Assembly: GCA_934130325.1 (NCBI GenBank)
Contig: CAKOYA010000007.1
Coordinates: 1-52,483, forward strand
Direction: 5' to 3'
Source: an uncultured Clostridia bacterium
Lineage (GTDB): Bacteria; Bacillota; Clostridia; TANB77; CAG-465
Length of the DNA stretch: 52,483 nucleotides
Shown: piece by piece, positions 44,676-52,418 of the stretch
How the letters are laid out: every line of letters begins with the position of its first letter
Position numbering within the stretch: the stretch's first letter is position 1
Translations under genes and position numbers: made by a program
Notes under the pieces: generated by a model
The model's input: only the letters and a program-made list of their open reading frames with translations
The model's database searches: none
Told to the model about the DNA's origin: nothing

Positions 44676-44704
44676 AATATAACATAGTATTAGTCTTATG
44701 TCAA
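44676..44704 (-). promoter_or_regulatory. Promoter of the ankyrin gene
   Basis: Minus-strand TTGACA (44699-44704) and TATATT (44676-44681) with a 17-bp spacer. The last part, TACTATGTTATATT, is identical to the pilus operon promoter at 7385. Confidence 0.75.
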
Positions 44705-44721
44705 TCTTTTTCACAGTATTA

Positions 44722-45830
44722 ATAGGGTAGAGAAATAACAAAATTGTTATTGTCCCTCCCATTGCACCGTACGTACAGGTCTCGTATACGGCGCTACATT
44801 TATACAGTTTAATTACAAACTATTAAGGTAATATTCCAAAGGATTGACCAAACCTGGTCTTTCCTTTGTTTTTATATTCAAAACCTTTGGATTTAATATA
44901 AAATTAACCACATTCATGCTACATCTTTTGTACCAACCTAATCTTGAATTTACGACTTTAATTATTTCTTCTTCATTAAATCCATTTTTAAATTTAATAT
45001 TTATTTTATTAAGATTTTCATATATTGGTATTAGATTCTGGGCTATTGCCTGTTGTATAACTCTGTCTACCACTACCGGTATTCCTAGTAGTCTTAGTTT
45101 TCCATTAGCTTTTGGGATATACACTCTCTTAACTAATTGTGGTTTGTATTTCTTATTCATTATTCTGTCTTTTATTTCTTTTCCATGTTCTTCAAAATAT
45201 ACATCTATTTGGTCTACTGTCATTTTATCTACACCGGCTACTCCTTTGTTAGCTTTAACCCTTTTTGTTGCCTCTTTTAAGTTTTCTTCAATTAAAATCT
45301 CTTCAATTAATTTCATTTTGTTTGTTGCTCCTCTCTCCATTCGTAAATTTATTCAAGAACATCTCCTTACTCTTCATCAAATTAGAATTACGTTTTCTAA
45401 TTATTTTGATTATCCCTCATTTCAGACTTCTTGAACATTGCTTATAGTGATTTGCACTATATAAACATTAAGTCCTTTAGTATTATTTCTAATACCTACT
45501 ATGACCTCAGCTGACTCCCTAACTATCTGCTTTTTATCGCACATATTTCTATGCGTTAGGGGCTCCCAGGGTAAGACATTAATCTTTCATTCCATAACCT
45601 CTTGATTTACTATTTTGGTTATACGTTTACCTTTCGGACTTTGATTTGTTATGCAATCTTATCCAACTCATAGCCTTTATTATCAAGTTTCTGTTCGTAG
45701 GCTCAAGAATTTTGCTACACCACTTCCTTCATCCCAACATTACTGTTTTCAACTTGTGGTTCACTACACTTGGCGGTAAATTCCTGTGACTGGACTTTCA
45801 CCAGCTAGATTAATACCATGCCTGGAACAC
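44722..45830 (-). mobile_element. Group II intron, probably class C, degenerate
   Basis: The minus strand starts with GTGTTCCAGG at 45830 and has the domain I hallmark GGTGAAAGTCC (about 45790). A domain V hairpin (44763-44795: AGCGCCGTATACG with CGTACGGTGC) is followed by a domain VI-like hairpin and CTACCCTAT at about 44722. Domain IV holds a broken reverse transcriptase. The 5' exon is a terminator-like hairpin plus TTTTTAATT, the target type used by class C introns. The 3' boundary is uncertain by a few bases. At about 1.1 kb it is shorter than an intact intron. Confidence 0.8.
44813..45340 (-). pseudogene. Group II intron reverse transcriptase, internally deleted
   Basis: The 175-aa frame begins with the RT start, NLKEATKRVKANKGVAGVDK (about 19-38), and the next block KPQLVKRVYIPKANGKLRLLG and IPVVVDRVIQQAIAQNLIPIYE. 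It then jumps to a C-terminal intron-protein segment, SRLGWYKRCSMNVVNF and RPGLVNPLEYYL. The middle with the catalytic YADD motif is missing, so it cannot be active. The frame stays open across the deletion. Confidence 0.88.
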
Positions 45831-45832
45831 AA

Positions 45833-45921
45833 TTAAAAACAGACACTATATTATTTAAATATAGCATCTGTTAATATCATAGAAAGTTTATTTTAGTTTA
45901 CACAAACTATTTGATATACTC
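45833..45921. repeat. IS256-type element end, copy B
   Basis: This is an inverted near-copy of 26735-26826, with about ten differences by eye. It contains AGTTTACACAAACT, AATATCATAGAAAGTTT and the hairpin AGACACTATATT/AATATAGCATCT. No transposase is attached; the group II intron begins immediately to its left. It ends four bases before the stop codon of the ankyrin pseudogene. Confidence 0.7.
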
Positions 45922-45924
45922 TAC

Positions 45925-46209
45925 TTATAAGGTTTCTACAAGCATTTTTACTATTTTAATATAGCCATTTCTTGCAGCAAATTTTATTGCATAGTTATCA
46001 TCTGCTCCAGGGTTTACTCGTCTATCCTTAAGTAATAACGCTACTACTTTTGCATAGTCATTTTCTACTGCTTTTCTAAATACAACATCTTCAATCTTCC
46101 CCACATCATTTAATAGACTAATTATAACACTTTCGTCATATTCAAACAGTTTGTCTAAGTCTATTACATTCCGTAATCATTCACTTAACCTATCTTTATT
46201 CTCTAACAT
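45925..46209 (-). pseudogene. Decayed ankyrin-repeat paralogue
   Basis: The minus strand reads MLENKDRLSE, a TGA stop at codon 11, then LRNVIDLDKLFEYDESVIISLL, VVFRKAVENDYAKVV and one and a half ankyrin units (RRVNPGADDNYAIKFAA, RNGYIKIVKMLVETL). It aligns throughout with the intact gene at 44091-44627, whose codon 11 is TGC. The copy stops after about 94 codons, next to the IS end. So it has both a nonsense change and a shortened 3' end. Confidence 0.85.
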
Positions 46210-46213
46210 AAAA

Positions 46214-46256
46214 AATGAACCCTCCTTGTTAAACATTTGTCTAACATTCTGGGTTC
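46214..46256 (-). terminator. divIVA terminator overlapping the next ribosome binding site
   Basis: On the minus strand TGAACCC...TGTTA pairs with TAACA...GGGTTCA and is followed by T6 and the ATG of the ankyrin pseudogene. The GGAGGG that would be that gene's ribosome binding site forms part of the hairpin's 3' arm. Confidence 0.7.
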
Positions 46257-46282
46257 ACTTCAATCTTTGCGTTTATTTTTTA

Positions 46283-46732
46283 CTATACATCTCTATCTTC
46301 ATTTATTATATTTAACTGAGCTTGTAACATAGAACTTACTCTTATCTTATATATTTGCATTTGTTTCCTTTTTTCCTCTAAATCATTTTCTGCTTTTATG
46401 ATTTCCTGTTTTAAATTTTCTAGTTCATTTCTAGAATCAACCTCTGCTTCTTTTTTTATAGTTTCAGCTTCTCTTAATGCTACCTCTTTAATGTTTTCCG
46501 CTTGTGATTGAGCATTTTCAATTGTTTTATTAATTCCTTCTTCAATGGATTTGTAATACTTAACAGATTCTTGAATAGTATTTACTTTATCTTTCAATTC
46601 AGCATTTTCTTTGTACAAAATTTCATAATCGTCCATTACTTTGACTAAGAAGTCTTCTACATCATTTATATCATATCCACCAATCTTTGCCTTCTTAAAA
46701 GTTTTATTATCAATATCTAACGGTGTTAACAT
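46283..46732 (-). CDS. divIVA: DivIVA-family cell-division protein
   Basis: A 149-aa coiled-coil protein with the DivIVA N-terminal lipid-binding domain (MLTPLDIDNKTFKKAKIGGYDINDVEDFLVKV, read in two parts across residues 1-32). A long coiled coil (about 33-145) follows. DivIVA binds curved membrane at septa and poles and recruits partners. It lies 53 nt downstream of sepF, the usual order. A GAGGAGGGATC site precedes the ATG. Confidence 0.92.
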   Translation of the reverse strand: MLTPLDIDNKTFKKAKIGGYDINDVEDFLVKVMDDYEILYKENAELKDKVNTIQESVKYYKSIEEGINKTIENAQSQAENIKEVALREAETIKKEAEVDSRNELENLKQEIIKAENDLEEKRKQMQIYKIRVSSMLQAQLNIINEDRDV

Positions 46733-46785
46733 ATGATCCCTCCTCTTTTAAAAAAATGCAGACATACAAGTCCACATTCAAAATA

Positions 46786-47310
46786 TTATTTAAGCCATGA
46801 AAAAGATGCTTTCTGCTTACTAGCTTGGTTCCTATCTAATTCATTTTGTATTTCAACATTTCTTGGAGCCATTAAATAAATAAGATTTGAAACCCTTTGT
46901 ATAGTTCCCTCTATCATAAATGTTGCACCACTTAAAAAGTCAAGAACACGCCTTGCATCTTCTTTGCCCACGTTTTCAAGATTTATAATAACGGACTTTT
47001 TATTCTTTAAGTATGAACCTATTTCTTCTACATCTTCATAGCATGTTGGTTGTGTAATAACCATTTTAGATGATGAAACTGCAGTGTTCATTGGTATAAC
47101 CTTAGTTTGAACACTCTTTGCACCATATGGACTCTCTTTTTCTATCTCTGCAAAAGAACGTCTAGATCTAGACTTCGGTTTAGAATAAACTTCTTCACTT
47201 TCTGTTTCCATTTCCTCATCCTCAACTAAATCCATTTCTTCTTCATCATACTCTTCTTGATTACCTATTCCCATCATATCCATAAATTTATTTATTATAG
47301 CAGCACTCAT
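46786..47310 (-). CDS. sepF: Cell-division protein SepF
   Basis: A 174-aa SepF. The N-terminal amphipathic helix MSAAIINKFMDMMGIG binds membrane, an acidic low-complexity linker (about 20-75) follows, and the SepF domain (about 90-165) has VIINLENVGKEDARRVLDFLSG and the hydrophobic beta-edge NLIYLMAPRNVEI. SepF tethers and bundles FtsZ. I start at the ATG at 47310, 7 nt after AGGAGGG; the upstream in-frame start overlaps that site. It has its own promoter. Confidence 0.93.
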   Translation of the reverse strand: MSAAIINKFMDMMGIGNQEEYDEEEMDLVEDEEMETESEEVYSKPKSRSRRSFAEIEKESPYGAKSVQTKVIPMNTAVSSSKMVITQPTCYEDVEEIGSYLKNKKSVIINLENVGKEDARRVLDFLSGATFMIEGTIQRVSNLIYLMAPRNVEIQNELDRNQASKQKASFSWLK

Positions 47311-47341
47311 ATATTCCCTCCTACGCACATATCATACAATA

Positions 47342-47370
47342 ATTATCTAATAAAAGATAAAATATGTCAA
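47342..47370 (-). promoter_or_regulatory. Promoter of sepF-divIVA
   Basis: Minus-strand TTGACA (47365-47370) and GATAAT (47342-47347) with a 17-bp spacer. Confidence 0.8.
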
Positions 47371-47396
47371 TAGTTTTCAAAAAACTTTATAAATTT

Positions 47397-48626
47397 TTAA
47401 TAATATGTAAATTTCATACCTGGAAAATATTTTAATGGATCTGTAATTTTTCCATTAATACGAACTTCTAAGTGCAAATGTGGACCTGTTGAGTTTCCTG
47501 TACTCCCAACATAACCTATTACTTGTCCCTTTGTTACAGTTTGTCCTTTTGAAACTGCAAGTGAACTACAGTGTCCATATAAAGATATATAAGTATTTCC
47601 ATCATTTGCATTTTTTCCATGATTAATCATAACATAATTTCCATAACCATAATTGCTATATGTTGCAACTGAAACGGTTCCAGATTGTATTGCCATTATA
47701 GGTTTTCCGAAAATACCAGATCCCGCAATATCAGCTCCAGTATGAGCACTACCAGCAGGATTAACCAGATTATACACTTCTCCAAATCTCGTAGTAATTA
47801 TAGCATAACCTGAAACAGGCCATACATAATCACTACCAGTAAATGTTGTGGAACTTCCGCCACTTGAATTTTTTTGCGATTCAGCTATAACTCTAGCTAC
47901 TTCTTCTTCTACCTTTTTTAAAGCTGCTTGCCTTTTTTGAGCTAATAATTCAGAATTAGCTTTTAATTCACTTTGTGAGTTTTCTAATTCCTTTACTTTA
48001 TTCTGTTTTGCAGTCATAGTAGCATTTAAGGCATCAGTTGATTTTTGAGTATCATATTTTAACTGATCAAGCTGAAGCTTTTGAACTTCAATATCTTTTT
48101 TTATATAGTCTATATACTCTTTTTGACTCTTCATATTTGTCACTAATGACTTGTCATATTCTAATATACTAGTATATACATTCATTCTAGAAAAAAAATC
48201 AGAAATCCCTTGAGACGCAAAAAGCACGTCCCAAAAACTTAATATACCATTTTCATATATTGATCTTAATCTAATTGCATACATATCTTCAGCAGCATTA
48301 TATATCTGAGCAGAATTTTGCAAAGCTGATTCGTTTTCTTCCAATTTTTTATTAATATCATCAACTTTTTGTTGTAATTCTGCTAGTTGTCTGCTATATT
48401 TGTCCATATCACCATCTAATTCTGCAATTTCATAATTATATTCTGCTAGCTCTTTTTCTACTCCAGAAAGCTTATTTGCATTTTCTTTTTCCTGTTGTTT
48501 TACCTTTTCAAGTTCAGTATTATACTCCTGAACCTTACTTGTTGTAGCCAATACGCAGGAAGTAAGCAAAATAGAAATAACAGAACATACGCAAATTGAA
48601 AATTTTAATTTATTTTGAATATGCAT
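47397..48626 (-). CDS. FtsEX-associated M23 peptidoglycan hydrolase (EnvC/CwlO-like)
   Basis: A 409-aa exported protein. A signal peptide (about 1-27) precedes a long coiled coil (about 28-270) and an M23/LytM domain (about 285-405). Zinc ligands are visible: HTGADIAG, then HLHLEVRING. GKPIMAIQSGTVSVA and YGHCSSL are standard M23 blocks. The domain appears catalytically complete, so it is likely a true endopeptidase, not only an activator. It follows ftsX by 10 nt, as in FtsEX-hydrolase operons where ATP hydrolysis drives cell-wall cleavage through the coiled coil. Confidence 0.92.
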   Translation of the reverse strand: MHIQNKLKFSICVCSVISILLTSCVLATTSKVQEYNTELEKVKQQEKENANKLSGVEKELAEYNYEIAELDGDMDKYSRQLAELQQKVDDINKKLEENESALQNSAQIYNAAEDMYAIRLRSIYENGILSFWDVLFASQGISDFFSRMNVYTSILEYDKSLVTNMKSQKEYIDYIKKDIEVQKLQLDQLKYDTQKSTDALNATMTAKQNKVKELENSQSELKANSELLAQKRQAALKKVEEEVARVIAESQKNSSGGSSTTFTGSDYVWPVSGYAIITTRFGEVYNLVNPAGSAHTGADIAGSGIFGKPIMAIQSGTVSVATYSNYGYGNYVMINHGKNANDGNTYISLYGHCSSLAVSKGQTVTKGQVIGYVGSTGNSTGPHLHLEVRINGKITDPLKYFPGMKFTYY

Positions 48627-48636
48627 TATTTTCCTC

Positions 48637-49527
48637 CTACGCTTTTAAATATTTTTTTATTGACAAAGCACTACCAAATATACCGATAAATAAACCTAAA
48701 ACCAAATAAACTATCAATATTTGATACCATAGACTAGAATATGGTAGAAAACCAAATACTCCCATACTTGAACCAATTTTAGGTATTCTAGCGTAACATA
48801 CAACATATGATATTGAAATTAATATAAATGATATTATTGCTGAAACTACCCCCATTATAGTTCCTTCTATTATAAAGGGAGTTCTAATAAATCTGTTAGT
48901 AGCACCTATATACTTCATTATAAAAATCTCACGTTTATTTGAATATACAGCAAGTTTTATTGTATTAGATATTATAAAAATACTCACTATAAGTAACACT
49001 GCACCTATCCCCAACAAAAATATATTAGCTATTTTTGACATTGAAATAACTGCTTGAATTGTAGATTCATTATATTTAACTTTATAAATTCCATCTACTT
49101 TTTCTACAGTTGTTTTTATTGTAGAGCTTTGATTAATATCTGAAAATGTAACAACGAAAGATGCAGGAAATATATTTACCTTATTCAACCCTTCTAAAAA
49201 ATATTCTTGATCTTTAAAAGCCTCTTTAGCATCTTCATAAGCCATATCTTTGTCTATATATTTTACTTCTTTTACTCCTTCGATTTGTTTTATTTCATCT
49301 TTCATATATTCAATATCATCTTCAGAAGCAGTGTCATCAATAAAGGCTTGCAAGCCTTGTTCTACTCTAACTATTTCAACATTTTTATTAACGTTTTGAA
49401 ATAATATTATAAATATACCAAGTACAAGCATAGTAGCACATATAATAAGCATAGTAGAAAAAGTCTTAGAGCCATGTTTCCTTAAATTATCATAGCCCTC
49501 TTTTATTAAATATGTTCTTGTAGTCAT
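48637..49527 (-). CDS. ftsX: Cell-division ABC transporter permease FtsX
   Basis: A 296-aa protein with four membrane segments (about 22-43, 168-192, 215-240, 262-285). A large extracellular loop (about 45-165) separates the first two. KREIFIMKYIGATNRFIRTPFIIEG is the typical FtsX cytoplasmic coupling region. It relays FtsE ATPase activity to the external hydrolase. Its start overlaps the ftsE stop by 4 nt. Confidence 0.95.
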   Translation of the reverse strand: MTTRTYLIKEGYDNLRKHGSKTFSTMLIICATMLVLGIFIILFQNVNKNVEIVRVEQGLQAFIDDTASEDDIEYMKDEIKQIEGVKEVKYIDKDMAYEDAKEAFKDQEYFLEGLNKVNIFPASFVVTFSDINQSSTIKTTVEKVDGIYKVKYNESTIQAVISMSKIANIFLLGIGAVLLIVSIFIISNTIKLAVYSNKREIFIMKYIGATNRFIRTPFIIEGTIMGVVSAIISFILISISYVVCYARIPKIGSSMGVFGFLPYSSLWYQILIVYLVLGLFIGIFGSALSIKKYLKA

Positions 49528-50207
49528 ACTTGATAACCTCCCTTTTGTTGTTCATCCTTTATTACTTTACCATGCTCTAGAGCGATTACTCTTTTATTAA
49601 GTTGCTTTACAATATCCATAGCATGTGTAACTACTAATATAGTGGTACCTCTAGCATTTATATCAAGTAAAGTCTTAAATATTTCCTGAGCTGTAGAAGG
49701 ATCAAGGTTACCTGTAGGTTCATCCGCAATTATAATAGGAGGTTTTGTAGCCATAGCACGTGCAAGTGCAACTCTTTGCTGTTCGCCCCCTGATAATTGA
49801 TTTGGATAAAATTTTTCTTTTCCTGTCAGTCCTACCATTTCTAATACATTTTTTACTTGTGTTTTTATTTCTCTTTCTGTGCACTCTATTACTCTTAGTG
49901 CAAAAGCAATATTTTCATATACAGTTCTATCGTATAATAATCTAAAATCTTGAAATACAAAACCTATCTTTCTTCTTAAGAAAGGAATATCTTTACTTTT
50001 CAATTTTCCAATGTCTTTTCCATCTATTAATATTTTACCATTAGTAGGTTCCTCTTCTTTTATCATAAGCTTTAAAAAAGTAGATTTACCCGATCCTGAT
50101 GGTCCAACTAAAAAAGCAAATTCTCCTTTTTGTATATTAACGTTTATATTATCTAAAGCAACTACATCATGATTATACTCTTTTTTTACATTAACAAATT
50201 CTATCAT
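49524..50207 (-). CDS. ftsE: Cell-division ATP-binding protein FtsE
   Basis: A 227-aa ABC ATPase with Walker A GPSGSGKST, Q-loop FVFQDFRLL, signature LSGGEQQRVALARA, Walker B PIIIADEPTGNLD and the His switch VVTHAMD. It works with FtsX at the division site. The start is the ATG at 50207 (MIEFVNVKKEY); the longer reading reaches into the leader without a ribosome binding site. First gene of ftsE-ftsX-M23. Confidence 0.96.
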   Translation of the reverse strand: MIEFVNVKKEYNHDVVALDNINVNIQKGEFAFLVGPSGSGKSTFLKLMIKEEEPTNGKILIDGKDIGKLKSKDIPFLRRKIGFVFQDFRLLYDRTVYENIAFALRVIECTEREIKTQVKNVLEMVGLTGKEKFYPNQLSGGEQQRVALARAMATKPPIIIADEPTGNLDPSTAQEIFKTLLDINARGTTILVVTHAMDIVKQLNKRVIALEHGKVIKDEQQKGGYQV

Positions 50208-50244
50208 TTGTATTTTCCTTTCATATACCACCAATTATATAAAA

Positions 50245-50273
50245 ATAATATCATAAAATAAGATTTTTGTCTA
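50245..50273 (-). promoter_or_regulatory. Promoter of ftsE-ftsX
   Basis: Minus-strand TAGACA (50268-50273) and TATTAT (50245-50250) with a 17-bp spacer. Confidence 0.65.
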
Positions 50274-50280
50274 CATATTT

Positions 50281-50880
50281 CTATATATTTTGCATTTCTT
50301 TTAATGCCTTTCTAATAATGTCTTCAACACTATCTTGTGCAATTTCTAATTTTGATATAACTTGTTTTATATTTTTTTCAGAATAACCTAAAACCTGTAA
50401 AGCTGTAATAGCTTCATCTACATTTACATTATTGACAATATTACCAGAATTATCTTTATTTTTAATATTTGTAATGTCTTCTTTTAACACTTTATCCTTT
50501 AATTCAAAAATTATTTTTTGGGCCATCTTAGGGCCAATTCCAGGTACAGATTTCAATGTTAAAACATCACCTGTGGCAATAGCAAGACACATACTTTCTT
50601 GAGATATATTAGATATTATACCTAGTGCCATTTTTGCTCCTACACCACTTACAGTAATTAATTTTTTGAAAAAATTCAATGTTTCGTAGGATAGAAATCC
50701 AAATAATTTCATATCATCCTCTCTTACATATAAGTATGTATATACTTTTATTTGCGAATTAACATTAATATTTTTTAATTCATTTTCTGGCATGTTTATT
50801 TCATAACCAATATTATTTACATCTATTATTAATCTATCATTAAAAATAGATTCTACCTTCCCCTTAAAAAAAGCGTACAT
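50281..50880 (-). CDS. ruvA: Holliday junction DNA helicase subunit RuvA
   Basis: A 199-aa RuvA. Domain I is at about 1-63 (MYAFFKGKVESIF, LYVREDDMKLFGF). The two helix-hairpin-helix motifs are LITVSGVGAKMALGII and LKSVPGIGPKMAQKIIFELKDK. The flexible linker and domain III (about 150-199) contain ALQVLGYSEKNIKQV. It binds Holliday junctions and loads RuvB. ruvB is not next to it, which is unusual for Bacillota. AGGTGAT lies 5 nt before the ATG at 50880; the GTG 9 nt upstream is inside that site. Confidence 0.95.
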   Translation of the reverse strand: MYAFFKGKVESIFNDRLIIDVNNIGYEINMPENELKNINVNSQIKVYTYLYVREDDMKLFGFLSYETLNFFKKLITVSGVGAKMALGIISNISQESMCLAIATGDVLTLKSVPGIGPKMAQKIIFELKDKVLKEDITNIKNKDNSGNIVNNVNVDEAITALQVLGYSEKNIKQVISKLEIAQDSVEDIIRKALKEMQNI

Positions 50881-50897
50881 TCTAATCACCTGACTAT

Positions 50898-50926
50898 ATT
50901 TTACACAAAATAATATTTTTTGTCAA
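50898..50926 (-). promoter_or_regulatory. Promoter of ruvA
   Basis: Minus-strand TTGACA (50921-50926) and TAAAAT (50898-50903) with a 17-bp spacer, 18 bp before the ATG. Confidence 0.75.
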
Positions 50927-50927
50927 A

Positions 50928-51203
50928 TTAACCTTCTCTTTGAATTTTTAATAAATCGGATATATCTTTTATATCTTCATATTCTCCTTTTTCGATAGCA
51001 TTAATAAGTTCCTCTTCTTCTTCTAAAGTTAAACCAGATATATTTATAATAATTTCAACTTTTTTTTCCTTCTCTCTCTTTTTTTCAAAAATTTTATATG
51101 AAGGATAGTTCCTATAATTGAATATTTCGATAAATGATATAGAAGTAAATATTATACCAAATATTCCGAGTAAATAAATTAATGTTTCAAATAAAGATTG
51201 CAT
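50928..51203 (-). CDS. Small single-pass membrane protein, unrecognised
   Basis: A 91-aa protein with an N-terminal membrane helix (about residues 5-24) and a charged cytoplasmic part. The latter has a Lys/Glu-rich stretch (KKREKEKKVEIIIN) and an acidic helix with EEEEELINAIEKGEYEDIKD. I do not know the family. The ATG at 51203 follows AGGTGAT; an in-frame GTG overlaps that site. It lies just upstream of the ruvA promoter. Confidence 0.6.
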   Translation of the reverse strand: MQSLFETLIYLLGIFGIIFTSISFIEIFNYRNYPSYKIFEKKREKEKKVEIIINISGLTLEEEEELINAIEKGEYEDIKDISDLLKIQREG

Positions 51204-51248
51204 ATTAATCACCTATCTTAGTATATGATATTTTTATACAACATGTTA

Positions 51249-51285
51249 AAAAACCTTTGAATATTAGTAATATTCAAAGGTTTTT
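51249..51285 (-). terminator. Terminator after the 115-aa gene
   Basis: A perfect 17-bp stem (51249-51265 with 51269-51285), 3-nt loop, with A5/T5 ends that can work on both strands. Confidence 0.88.
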
Positions 51286-51293
51286 GTAACGCT

Positions 51294-51641
51294 TTAACAT
51301 CTCGTAGTATTATAATGATTAAAGGTTTCTTCAATAGATAAACAACTTTTTTCAAGTGAATAAAAGAATTTCCATCCTTCTTTTGTAAAGTGCAAAAAAT
51401 CAAAGTTTTCAAAAACAAAATTATAATCCTTTAAAATTTCTGTCACGCGTTGATAACTCTCATCTTTACTTCCGTCTTTTAGAGAAAACTTAAATTCTTT
51501 AGGAAAATCCACATTATATTTAGGATTTGACCAAAAATACTTAATCAATTCAAAAAAGGCATCATAGTCTTCATTTTGAATCCGATCAAATTTTAAAAGT
51601 GCTATTTCTAAATATTTTAGTTTAAAATTAGTAGTTAACAT
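51294..51641 (-). CDS. Unrecognised 115-aa soluble protein
   Basis: A small protein rich in aromatic residues: DAFFELIKYFWSNPKYNVDF, LKDYNFVFENFDFLHFTKEG and WKFFYSLEKS. It is predicted soluble and mainly helical, without a signal peptide. I do not recognise the family. A TAGGAGG site 8 nt before the ATG and the strong terminator after it support expression, probably together with the HAD gene upstream. Confidence 0.6.
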   Translation of the reverse strand: MLTTNFKLKYLEIALLKFDRIQNEDYDAFFELIKYFWSNPKYNVDFPKEFKFSLKDGSKDESYQRVTEILKDYNFVFENFDFLHFTKEGWKFFYSLEKSCLSIEETFNHYNTTRC

Positions 51642-51684
51642 AAGAAATACCTCCTAGATTTATATACTTGTAATTACTACATTT

Positions 51685-52272
51685 TTAGTCCTGATAAAAA
51701 AGCAATATGCTTAAAATTTCATACCAAGTATTTGCCCTAACTATATTCATATCCTTCAAACTAATATCATTTATCTCTTTGTTATGATGCCGAGTAAATA
51801 AAATTTTTTTATTATTAACATTCCCCTGTAAATTTGAAATCAAGTCATCAATTTGAAAATCAATTCCACTAAAATTATTTTTAGATGTAGTAAATATATA
51901 CTTATTAGGATCAATGTATGGAAAAGACCTCAATAAAAAGTTATATTTTCTTTCAAAAAAAATACCTGATTTACTTTCCATTCCCTTTACTATACAAGAT
52001 GAACAAAAATACACATCCATATATTTATTTATAGTAGGCAAAACATCACTAACTCCATCAACCAAATTACAGTCTTTATAATAATCATATGAAAGAAGAA
52101 AATTGTGAAAATTATCAATTTCAGATTTTTCTAATACTTCTTCCTCTATAAAATAAGTTTTAAACTGATCTTGTGTATAATTGGTTTTCTTAAACTTATT
52201 TAATGCATCCAAAAAAACACCATCTACAATGACGTCATCCACATCAATCAAAATTTTTGGCTTTCTTTCCAT
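51685..52272 (-). CDS. HAD-superfamily phosphatase, nucleotidase-like
   Basis: A 195-aa HAD-type enzyme. Motif I is ILIDVDDVIVDG (about 8-19, with the DxD pair). The helical cap includes TNYTQDQFKTYFIEEEV. Motif II is in YFCSSCIVKG, and the acidic motif IV is FQIDDLISNLQG. The plan is like the 5'(3')-deoxyribonucleotidase / YqfW group, but the substrate cannot be read from sequence. The start is the ATG at 52272, after GGAGG; an upstream in-frame start lacks a site. Confidence 0.75.
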   Translation of the reverse strand: MERKPKILIDVDDVIVDGVFLDALNKFKKTNYTQDQFKTYFIEEEVLEKSEIDNFHNFLLSYDYYKDCNLVDGVSDVLPTINKYMDVYFCSSCIVKGMESKSGIFFERKYNFLLRSFPYIDPNKYIFTTSKNNFSGIDFQIDDLISNLQGNVNNKKILFTRHHNKEINDISLKDMNIVRANTWYEILSILLFYQD

Positions 52273-52321
52273 ATTATTACCTCCATTAGTCAATATTGGT
52301 TTTTAAATTAAGATAACACAA

Positions 52322-52350
52322 ATTATATAATTTTTCTTAAATTATGTCAA
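52322..52350 (-). promoter_or_regulatory. Promoter of the HAD gene
   Basis: Minus-strand TTGACA (52345-52350) and TATAAT (52322-52327) with a 17-bp spacer, 50 bp before the gene. Confidence 0.82.
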
Positions 52351-52383
52351 GTATTTTCTTTAAAATATTGTTATATTATTACA

Positions 52384-52414
52384 AAAAGAAAAAGAGCCAG
52401 TAAAAAACTGACTC
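52384..52414 (-). terminator. Terminator of tRNA-Asn
   Basis: GAGTCAGT pairs with ACTGGCTC on the minus strand (one G-U), followed by TTTTTCTTTTT. Confidence 0.75.
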
Positions 52415-52418
52415 AAAT

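Noticed and set aside
45341..45830. A structured non-coding RNA or riboswitch upstream of the reverse transcriptase remnant
   Set aside because: The GGTGAAAGTCC hallmark and position fit domain I-III of the group II intron.
51218..51418. 66-aa minus-strand frame overlapping the 115-aa gene
   Set aside because: It runs through the strong terminator at 51249-51285 and lacks a ribosome binding site; the other frame has both a site and a terminator after it.
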